DNA of 64,000 bases from Lytechinus variegatus (taxonomy: Eukaryota > Echinodermata > Echinoidea > Temnopleuroida > Toxopneustidae). Below, in pieces: positions 12,001 to 24,000 of this stretch (the stretch's first letter is position 1; every line of letters starts with the position of its first letter). The position numbers were made by a program, and so were the translations under genes. Location: the NCBI RefSeq assembly GCF_018143015.1, contig NC_054758.1, positions 5,691,001-5,755,000 on the forward strand, read 5' to 3'. A model generated the notes under the pieces. It did not search any database. It was given only the letters and a program-made list of their open reading frames with translations, and was not told the DNA's origin.

Positions 12001-15000
12001 ACATTCAAAAGACATTATAATGACGGATTGGTAGACTTTTCAGCAATTACAAATTGGTATTTGAGATGATGAATCTTTTCAGAGAAAATATATCTTTGAG
12101 AAGAGCAACGTGTATTTTTAGCACAGAAGCGCACAAGCATAAGCGTCGAAGGGCGCAAGGAAATTACGCCTCACATCAACAATGCGCTTCATTATTTTTA
12201 AGAAGAGATGCTTCTATTGGTCGGCCTAAGCATATAACAAGCTTAATAATTGGTTGATGACAGAATATTGGGCGTGTCAGAGATAAAATAGGGGACGTAC
12301 TTACAGAGATAAGACAATTTTCAGAATACCAATTTAAGAGAATTTTAGCGCGCTGTTATCTTGCTGACTTACAAGAAAAGTTAAGAGAAAAGTTAAGACA
12401 ATTTTCAGAATACCACCCCTGGTATCTATTTCGCTAGGAAAATTACGCGTTTAGAGTCGAATTTGTGACGATGATATAACAAAATTAAAATGTTTTATAA
12501 AGGATGTCCTTTTTGCCTAAACACTTCGTGTTTAGAGTCCGATTTGCGCGAGGTGTAGAAGGTGGGGTCGTACTAAACTAAATAGGTAAAGCCGATGACC
12601 GAAGGACCCGTAACAATAAAACATTCCTTTACTTGTTTAGGTGTTCATTTCAGGGAATATTTGCCAAGAGTATCATGTTGTTTCCAACACTTGTTAAGGG
12701 TAGGGTTTCACACGCCAATACTTGTTAAGGGGTGCATTTTCAGAATATGGAAAATACGTGTTTAGGGTGCTTTTCGAGACCCCATGGTCGCGCATGGTAT
12801 CCACTAGTGAATGGAAGTGGCCCCCCCCCCCGGGTGTTGTACACAATAACTTTTTATATCTTCGAGGTAGGATTGCCAAATTCATACAAGAGGTCCATCT
12901 CTTGAACTTTCCATGACTGGCACTGTGCTGTGTTGTACACACAATAGCTTTCTATAGCTTTGAGGTGGGATCGCCAAACTTGTAACAGAGGTCCATTTTT
13001 TGAAGGTGCAGGTCAGGTTCGAATGTGAGGTGAATTTGATTAAGGTCAAAGGTCAATGAACTTTCACACTACTTTATAATTTTATACTTTTTAAAACTAA
13101 CATTTTACTTCAGAACTCAGTACTCTCTATCCCTGAACCAGATTTTGTAATTTACTTGTTTATTCTTTAAAAACTGTTGTTGTTATTTATTTAATGAGCT
13201 ATAGTTCTTGGCACCATTTATAATATTCACACCACAATTCACCCCCTAAACTGCTGACAGCCTCAGAAGTCATATAGCATAGTTTTGACATGCAGTCTCT
13301 TCATGACTGCAATATGCAGGCGAGACAACGCTTGGCGTTTGCCTTGTTTTATATAAATACTACAGTGCGTATCAAAAAAAGTTTACACTTAGAAAAAATC
13401 CTGTAAAATTATATATTTGTAATATCCTGACGATTTTTCCACATTTTAGCATTGGTACAGATCCATTTAAGCAAATGACGATATAAGTGTCGAAAAATAT
13501 TTCCGCTTGAGTGAGCACCACTTAGTTTTGAAAAGTTGGTGAAAAATGATTTGCGCAGAACTTTGAAATAGTTATGCGAATAAAAGTAGACCTTAATCAT
13601 AAAGAACACGTGGAAATTAGCAAGTAAACTTGATATGAAGATATCTTTTACCTTTTTAAACTTGTTTCCTTGCCCAAAACACTTCGAAGAGTGCATTGCA
13701 CCCCATCCCACTCCCCCACACACCAAGTCCATCGTGACGATATTTGCTTTACACTGAGCTGTGATTTACATGAAATGGCTTAGGCTTGATTTTCATTTTG
13801 TTAATCATTGCCAAGCTTGGGAAAAGTGTGGAGAAACAAGTATTAAATGAAAATGAAATGTAAACCAACTTTAAATGATAAAAACTTAGTGAAAAATGCT
13901 GGAGATGTCTGATAAAAACTTTTGTTCAGATTCAGTTATGTCCACAGATCCAGCTGGCACAAAAAGGGTAAAAGTCGTGCTTACTAAGTGTTGAAATTTC
14001 AAATTAGGGCGGCAAAATTGTTACAAAATGCTTGAATGTATCCGTTTTATTTCAATTGGCTAAAAGTGCTAGGGAAATTTATGAGAAATGCTTCACAGGG
14101 CAAGTTTGATTTCGACCTTTCCCCTTGACACAGCGTGAAAACAAGCATTTCTGCGCAAACAGATTTCTGCGAGCTTTACAAAAATGGACAGTGCTCACTC
14201 AAGTGTAACATTCTGTCAAAACTTTTACCTTCATTGGATAGATGAGACCCAAACCCATAATTATATGTGAAAAAATTACCCACATGTTGTATATTTTTTA
14301 ACTCCCAGGGCTTTTTCGAAGTGTAAACTTTTTTTTGATACGCACTGTATAACAGACATATGCTGAGTACATTACATTAGAAATTGATGCATTATTATTC
14401 ACCAATATATATGGTCTGTTAACCAGAAATAATGCCCTTTTAATTTAGATTTTTTGGCATCGTCATTCATATTGACATTTATCAATCTTATGCTGAATAT
14501 AAATTACAAAGAAATAATCACTATTATGCGCCAAATGGCCAAATATTGACTCTTCTTTCAATTTTGGCACAAGGATATTTATTGATCAGGATGTGATAAG
14601 CATATTGATTTGGAATTTGGAGATTTTTTTGTACAGCCCTTTTTCATTTCCTTTCATTATTTTCACCTTTTGTTTTATCTTAACCCATTGCCTATTGGAA
14701 CAGGATCGTTCCTGTACAAAGCCTATGAGAATTACAGAATTCATTAGTCAACGGGATAATATCCTGTAAATATGTGTTTCATATTTTGGCATTTTTCTGG
14801 CTCCTCAGCAAATGCGATCAACTGTAAACCCACAAATTTTGAATTGATTTGAACAATGAGATGTGCTCTACTTGCTCTGCATTCAAAAGTCGCCTCAAAA
14901 CTATTGTTTGTTTAAAGTAACGGTTTTATGATGGAGACATTCTACATAAATTAGCTTTAATCTTCTCTCTTTCTTTGACTATTTTCCTATTAAAGGGGAA

Positions 15001-18000
15001 TGAAACCTTTGGAACAAATAGGCTTGTGTAGAAACAGAAAAATCAAAGAATAAGAATAAAGAAAGTTTGAGAAAAATCGGACAAATAGTAAGAAAGTTAT
15101 GAGCATTTGAATATTGCAATCACTAAAGCTATGGAGATCCTCACATTGGCAATGCGACAATGATGTGTGATGTCACTGATGAACAACTTTCCCTTTGGTG
15201 GACTATAAAATACCCACAAAATGTCTCTTTTTGCTTTTTCTTATGATGATACACACTCTTTATCCATGATGTATTCTTAGAAAATATGTATTACTTGCCC
15301 TCATGTAGAAAGAACACATGATTTATGGATACATGTAGATGTGATAAAAGAGGCAATTCAAGTGAAATACCTACTACAGTAATGGGGAGAGTTGTTCACA
15401 AGTGACATCACACATCTTTGTCGCATTGCCAATTTGCCATCTCCATAGCATTAGTGATCGCAATATTCAAATGCTCATAACTTTCTCATTCTTTGTCCGA
15501 TTTTTCTCAAACTTTCGTTGATCTGTTTCTTTGATTTTTCTGTTTTCACACAAGCTATCTTGTTCCAATGGTTCCATTCTCCTTTAAGTGCACAGAGGCA
15601 CTCATGGGCAGTGATATGCGCTATACAAGTGTAACACGCGGAAACTGATGCAGAAAGATGACACACGACACCATTCCTTGTGTTTCGGTTCGTTTAATAT
15701 CGATGAGTCGTTATATACAAAATTCCACAATTTCCAAGTACATGTACAGGAACAAAAGATAAAGAAATAAAAAAAAAACCTGCAAAAACCAATGAGAATA
15801 AAACAATTAACTAGAATGATGATATATGTTTGAAAAACACACAAAATAGAAATATACACATATTTGCTTGTGACTCTTAGATAAAACATTCATCAATATG
15901 ACGTCAAGTAGACTCGTAATAATAAATGATAAACATGTTGTCTATATCCATTCATTAAAACTTATTCAATATTGCCTGAATTCAACTCATCTAATCACAA
16001 ATTCAGTTCCTCCATCGTTGGATAACTTTTCCAACAAATAAATGAAATACATCCATTAAGTGAAATTTACCAACCAACAATAAAAATATGCCAACAAATT
16101 AGCATTGAAATACAGTGGTTTATAAATGATAACCACTCACCCTGGCAATCTGGCCTAGAGGACCATATTATTTCCTCTCGTGATAGCCTCACCCGCTACA
16201 CGAATGTCATGTCAAATACCTTTAAAAGGAAAGTAACAATTATTACACATAGTAAGCAATCGTTGTGACCCTTTACTCTGAAAACACAAAACTGAAACAT
16301 TGAATTTACAATTCAATAACCAAAATCTTCAACTCTAAAGATCATTTTACTAACCGTTTTACTTTATGATTAGAACCGAACACATTTTATGTTTATTACT
16401 ACATACTACAATCAAGTATACAATTACAAGTAATTAATATAAAATATCACAAAAATCATCTGAAGTGACAAAGACAGATGCACAACTAATTAATTATTCA
16501 ATTCACAAAACCCCTTAGAATAAGACAAATACATGTATGCTATGCTAGCATAGATAGCACTTTAATATAACCTAACCTCTTATTCCGAACAATAGAAAAT
16601 ACATTGTTAACCAACTTTATAAACTATTGTTCAAAACTAACAGAATTGACAAAATAATATCTTACCTAGAATTCTGACCCGAAAATGAAGAAGCCTCTCT
16701 GCCTGCCCCATGAATGGGGTGCAGTGCAGGAGTGAATTGGAGCAAACTCCTCTCTCCCTTTTATGCAGTCATCACTCTCCATAAGCCTTGACCATAATAC
16801 AAGCTCATAGCTCTGGAATGTGATGTTTTGACCCAAAGACCATTCAGCATCACTCTTACCCAGAAAGAGTGTGAATCATACTTCCTAAAAAGCATGAAGA
16901 TTGTTTAACATTTCTATTTTTTTACTACTTCTTGTGCACTTCCTCTAAAGGCATCTATTACTTACAGACGAATTATTAAGAGTAATGAAAATATATGAAT
17001 TTTCAATAAACAGTTCATTTTGACCTGTTACATACTCCCCTACTTAATTGAGTGACGTCCCGGCACTCACTATACCAAAATTATTACAAAAATTAAAGTC
17101 CTACTTAAAATAACACTACCTGGAGATGCTTGTTCCCAGTTACAGAACAAATCAATTTACAATTAATCATGGCACTAAATATATAAAGCCAGTAATCACC
17201 CGATACAGAATATAAAAATCTCGGCAATAACACGGTATTGGCGAACCCGCACCACTAATACGAACTTCCTGGTCTCGTGACGAGAATAAACACAGAAAAC
17301 ATATCTAGTGCAAAAACTCAACTGTTTCAGTTTTCAAGTACACTCCATATTATGTAATACTAGTCTCATGTTGAGGTTCCTAGCATTGAACATTCCAAGT
17401 GCTTCCTAACTGATCCTAACAGCTCCAGAGTTTATACCAACCAATTGTTTAGTTATCAACATAAACCTTCACAATCCATGTATCTCAACGAATAACAGAC
17501 CTTTATAAAATTATAGCCAGTAAAATCAATCACTACAATGCCATCCTTAAACCTCCAAAAATATACCTACTTATACTTTAAGCCGATTCAAACTGTTAAA
17601 GAATTACAAGACAATAAACAAATAACAATTACTAGATGTTTCCCCAAATCTTAGCAATTTCAAATGGAACAATGGTATACCAATATAACACACTGAAAAA
17701 TCTCATAACTTATGACTAATTCTCTCAACTACCACTGCGTCCTTTCCGGCCTCGAAGGTTAACAGATAAACAAAGGTAAAGAGAAAAACCTTACTGCCCC
17801 AATAGTCACTCCAGTATCCCTCTAATGCAATCCCGGTCTCAGATTGAGGTTCTCGAAATTAACATTGATACTTTATCCTGACTAAACCTAGCAGTACTCC
17901 TAGCCAAATCCCAGTTACAAATCAGAAAGATCAGCATATTACAATATGATAACCATTATAACACACAGACACATGAAAGTAAAACACTTTCATCAACACG

Positions 18001-21000
18001 TGGGCTCCCCTACTTTTTTTCCAAAGTAGCCCCTAAAACTATCAAATACACATTCTGGATCAAGCAATTAATTAACATTAATTCACGCCATAGCTTACAT
18101 GTAATTAAACCGAATATTAATCAAGATCCAAAACAAAAATTAAAAAGTTAACAAACTTCAAGTATCAGACAAAGAAACGCCTCAACTATTCATAGTTAAT
18201 CATGTTTGCCAAACCCAGAGCTTCTCTGCACATACTGTACTCCCTCCTATCAACATATAAAATACTGGTGTCTCTGGCTTCCTACACCCCAATGTGTGGT
18301 TCCCATCCAACCAGCCAAAATTACATAAGAAGGGGGGCATGGACTGTTCCAAACCACAGCATTACCATGACAACACAAAACTAATCTTCAACAGTACTCA
18401 GTATTCCCTTGACCAAAGCCATTTGGTCTGAAAACTCTTACAGGGTATCTCTTAAAATACCTTCCCACTAGTATTAGTCCCTATTAACTACACTTGTAGC
18501 CCCACATTATTTTAAACCAAACTACATTTTGGCTACAGCATTCACACTATGCACACACACAAATACATCTTAAACAGTGTTAAAGCTACGTTCATATTTA
18601 CAAATCAAGATGTCCACGGATGAGCTCCTCAGATTGTCAGGGTTTGAACTTGGTTGTATCCAACGACGAACATCGATCCTGCTGACAACGCCACTTGTAA
18701 CACGCGGAAACTGATGCAGAAAGATGACACACGACACCATTCCTTGTGTTTCGGTTCGTTTAATATCGATGAGTCGTTATATACAAAATTCCACAATTTC
18801 CAAGTACATGTACAGGAACAAAAGATAAAGAAATAAAAAAAAAACCTGCAAAAACCAATGAGAATAAAACAATTAACTAGAATGATGATATATGTTTGAA
18901 AAACACACAAAATAGAAATATACACATATTTGCTTGTGACTCTTAGATAAAACATTCATCAATATGACGTCAAGTAGACTCGTAATAATAAATGATAAAC
19001 ATGTTGTCTATATCCATTCATTAAAACTTATTCAATATTGCCTGAATTCAACTCATCTAATCACAAATTCAGTTCCTCCATCGTTGGATAACTTTTCCAA
19101 CAAATAAATGAAATACATCCATTAAGTGAAATTTACCAACCAACAATAAAAATATGCCAACAAATTAGCATTGAAATACAGTGGTTTATAAATGATAACC
19201 ACTCACCCTGGCAATCTGGCCTAGAGGACCATATTATTTCCTCTCGTGATAGCCTCACCCGCTACACGAATGTCATGTCAAATACCTTTAAAAGGAAAGT
19301 AACAATTATTACACATAGTAAGCAATCGTTGTGACCCTTTACTCTGAAAACACAAAACTGAAACATTGAATTTACAATTCAATAACCAAAATCTTCAACT
19401 CTAAAGATCATTTTACTAAACCGTTTTACTTTATGATTAGAACCGAACACATTTTATGTTTATTACTACATACTACAATCAAGTATACAATTACAAGTAA
19501 TTAATATAAAATATCACAAAAATCATCTGAAGTGACAAAGACAGATGCACAACTAATTAATTATTCAATTCACAAAACCCCTTAGAATAAGACAAATACA
19601 TGTATGCTATGCTAGCATAGATAGCACTTTAATATAACCTAACCTCTTATTCCGAACAATAGAAAATACATTGTTAACCAACTTTATAAACTATTGTTCA
19701 AAACTAACAGAATTGACAAAATAATATCTTACCTAGAATTCTGACCCGAAAATGAAGAAGCCTCTCTGCCTGCCCCATGAATGGGGTGCAGTGCAGGAGT
19801 GAATTGGAGCAAACTCCTCTCTCCCTTTTATGCAGTCATCACTCTCCATAAGCCTTGACCATAATACAAGCTCATAGCTCTGGAATGTGATGTTTTGACC
19901 CAAAGACCATTCAGCATCACTCTTACCCAGAAAGAGTGTGAATCATACTTCCTAAAAAGCATGAAGATTGTTTAACATTTCTATTTTTTTACTACTTCTT
20001 GTGCACTTCCTCTAAAGGCATCTATTACTTACAGACGAATTATTAAGAGTAATGAAAATATATGAATTTTCAATAAACAGTTCATTTTGACCTGTTACAT
20101 AAGCAACTTATTAGTTCATGTGATCATTGAATTAGATTCTTATACTTAACCACAGCAATTTGCTTTCAAAAGTGATGACAATAATAAGATAAATTTATAT
20201 AGCAACCACTATGTAAATACAGGGTTCCCACAGTGATGGAAAATCCTGGAGGAATTTGTGGTCATGGAAAGTCGGGGAAAAGTCGGGGAATTAGAACATT
20301 TGTGAAAAGCCAGCATTGCATTTACCTCTTGGCTATGGCAGCTTTCCAGTTTGTTGTGTCTCGCAACTCTCATACTCTGTGATCATACTCTGCTATTATA
20401 ATTGGTGTTCATGATTTCCATTTTCCCCTGTTTTGTGACATCCCAAATTCTACATAACTCCCGGGATGTCACGGGAAGTCATGGAAAGCAGCAATTTAGT
20501 CATGGAACAGTCATGGAATTCTGTTTTCAAATTTCTTTGCGAACCCTGAAATATCGTCTTTTGCACTATGATACTGCTATTACTTAAATTATATTATTAT
20601 TAAATCAGTCTACATGAATGCTTTGAATTTGATGGACTGAAAAGGATTAATTCATTAATAAACGTTAAAGGTAAAAGATAGTAGTTGCCACAAAAATATT
20701 GGAATTAGAAAAAAAATTCATGAGAAGGTCTTTCAAATCAAGGTTAATTGTTGCCATATGTTCATATGTCTAGATCTGGACTGGTTCATTAATGTAGAAA
20801 AAAAATTGTAGAATAAAAAAAAATGTAACATTATCTTTGTGAAATCTCAAAATCTTAGCTCAAAACAGATAATTCTGATGATCACTTACACAGAAAAAGA
20901 TATGTGGGATAGTGTAATAATATTGCTTGGAAAAATACATTTGATGGAATTCCAAGCTTATTTTACCCATTTTCTTCCAGAGTCATTTAGCAGATATTTT

Positions 21001-24000
21001 TTTTAATTCTACAAACATTTGGATATTAATTTCTTGGATTCTGCTTGAATCACAACTTGTAGGCCTATTCTTCTATAAATCAGGAACATGCTGCCTGAGC
21101 CATTCTTATTACATTTGGAAGTTGGTTCTGCAATTTATTGATGACAAATATCAAAAGAAAACTAAAAAGAGCATGTTCAAGAAGTTAAAATGAGAGTTCA
21201 AATCACAGAACAATTGTTGTCCCTTCAAAATTAATTTCGTGGTGATAAACTAAGATTTGAAAAATGAGAGCTTTTGTAAATTAGGATTGGCAGAACGTCG
21301 GCAAAAATAGTCAAATCTATATGGCATTCCTTCACATGCCCACACATTCATAATATATCTTTTTACTTGAATCATTCATAATTGTCTGGGACTGATCTAA
21401 TTTTTTCCTATTAAAACATGATAAAAGAGTACAGTAAAAAACATAATATATTGTAAACAACATTTTTGAATACAAGAATGAAAATGAAATGTGGAGGTAT
21501 GGTGTAGTGTTTCTGACTATAATCTCTTGATCAGAAGGTCATGGGCTCAAATCCTACTCCAAGCATTCATCCCTCCAGCAAGAAATTTATCCATATTGTG
21601 CTTCACCCAACCAAGGTGAGGTAAATCATTTGGCAGGGACTTGTTTCTTGAAATGCAGTGCATGTTAAGCTGCTCTGCTAAAGCCAGGGTAATTATGCTA
21701 CATTGATATAGAGTGATAGTGAGAGAGACAATAGAGACTATTTATAAAGCAAGTGTTGAGCGCTGTGTAAGCAAGTACTATTATCATAAACGATATTGCT
21801 CGTCTTTCAAGGGACATGAGTTCAATTCCTAGTTAGGGCGTTTTCCTCCAGCAAGGTATTTACCCATGCTGTACTGCACTCCACCCAGGTGAGGTGAAAG
21901 GGTACCCAGCAGGATTACTTCCTTGAAAAAACCAAGCGCTTTTAGCTCAGTTCGAGCTAAAGCCGGGTAATATGCACCACTGAATAGACAACTAGAAAAT
22001 CGGTGCCTCCTAAACGCTTGATATTATTATTAAAGCTTTGTTGTATCATATCAAAACTAGGATTTTAAAAAAAAAATCTTTATATATCCTCACAGGGTCT
22101 ATGCCTGTCCATTCTCGGCCCAACGCTTCTGAGCCTGACAGATCACCTGCACACGACGGTGCCCAAGATCTCCATGGTGTTCGCAGGACGGAGTGTCGGC
22201 TACCTCTCTGGAGCCATCCTCGGAGGCATGCTCTTCGAAGCCTTCAACCCTTTGTTCCTTCTTGCCATTGTCCTCCTCCTGTGCGGTATAGGGATCACGG
22301 TTGCCCCGTTCGCAGCAACGGTCCTTGCGCTGGGAGTGTGTATAAGTAGTGTTGGTATCAGCATGGGTGTCTTGGATACAGGTGAGCATGTCCAATCAAT
22401 CGCGATTATGAAAAGCCACCAACGTCAGAATTCTTTGTTCAGGAAATTTCCACTTTGTCCCTTTTGGAATGAGGAGGAGCAAACTGATTTGATAAGACTA
22501 ACACGTTCAGGTTTTTGATGTAGCTGGCTTTCCATAGTCATGACTGATTGGATCAGTGAAAAAAAAACTGGTGTCCAAACCCACTTTGTGCTTCTAGAAG
22601 GCCCCGTTGACAACAGATAAACTTTTCACATAATACTCAATGGCCCGTACTCTGAAGTCAGTTTTAATTTAGGCAACAGTCTAACTCTTTGTGTTACCAT
22701 GCCATTTTATCCAGTCCTCCAGGTTTTGCTCATCTTAGATTTAGATTTTGTCTGGGCAGTGTCCAATTAGTGCAAAATATTCAGATTAAATCACTGTCGT
22801 GTTCAATATTTGATACACCAGTGCTTTGTTTTATAGTATTACCTACAAAATTGGGAAACCTTAAGGACATACTGTTACTTGTGAATAATAATGACATTGG
22901 CCGTATTCTGAAGTCAGGTTTAACTTAGACCATGGTCTAACTCTGTCCTAAAATTATGGGAAGCCAAAAGTCTCAAAATTTTTATTAACTTTTATGTTTC
23001 TAAAGTTTACTGTGCTCTTTTCTGATTCAGCGATGGTGAAGACGATCACTCATTCATACTTCCGAGACAATTATGAATGATTTGATAGCCAATTGAGCTG
23101 AATTAGGATATCTCTACTGTTAGTGATTTATGTAACAATTGGCTGTCCATACTTAAATTACAACTTTAAACCTGAGTTTAAATTAAACCCGACTTCAGGA
23201 TACGGGCCAATGTCTTTATATGACACTACATTAATTCTCTTTCTCATTGACTGTCCAACCCCACAACATGAAAAAAATGATTCTCACATTGTCCAGTCTC
23301 CAGATTTAAGTGCACTTGCTGTGTGACCTCTTGTGGCTGCACACATCGGCCCATATTCTGAACTCGGGTCTGAATTACACCCTGGTTTAAAGTTGTGGTT
23401 TAACTATGGAGAGCCAATTGGGGGGCACAAATCCCTAACAGTACACATCCAATTTATAACCCTTCACTTCGTGGAGCGTTGTGGCCCAGTGGATTAGTCT
23501 CCGGACTTTGAAACAGAGGGTCGTGGGTTCAAATTCCAGCCATGGCGTAATTTCCATCAGGAAGAAACTGATCCACAATGTGCGGCACTCAACCCACGTG
23601 AGGTAAATGGGTACCGGTAGGAAGTAATTCCTTAAGAAGCTGTGTGCGCTCTGAACGCCTAGCTTAGCCGGGTAATATAGGAACGCCTTGAGCACCTAAC
23701 AAGGTGGATATGTGCACAAGATAAATACCTATATTATTATTATATTATAATCTCATATGTCTGGGAATGATAAATGAAGTATCTTCATTATGAAAGCAAA
23801 ATAGTAAACATATAAAATATACAATAAAAACACAATTGTTGGCTCCCCATGATATAAGAAAAGAGTTAGACTGTTGTCTAAGTTAAAACTGACTTCAGAA
23901 TACGGGCAATTGAGTGTTAAGTGAGAAGTGTATCTGTTGTCAACAGGCCTACTGGAAACACAAAAGTGGTTTGGACACGGGCCCGTATTCTCAAGTTTAA

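Larger units (their letters stand above)
10361..13350. mobile_element. Tandem-repeat element with GTCTCGCCTGC ends, host of nested insertions
   Basis: It opens with GTCTCGCCTGCGTAGCGGAGC (a small hairpin) and closes with GCAGGCGAGAC at about 13316-13326. Between these are repeated units of about 150 bp with CAATAACTTTCTATA, CAAATTCATACCAGAGGTCC and AGGTCAAAGGTCAATGAAC. Perfect DR1 motifs lie at 10544, 10698, 11442 and 13043, with two imperfect ones near 11138 and 11287. A SINE (10785-11061) and a hAT-like MITE (11491-12833) are inserted in it; the MITE itself contains another element. It is a relative of the element at 5852-7126. Confidence 0.75.

Noticed and set aside
13409-13732. Transposase remnant in the Tc1-like element
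   Set aside because: The 107-codon minus frame shows no helix-turn-helix or DDE features that I can recognise.
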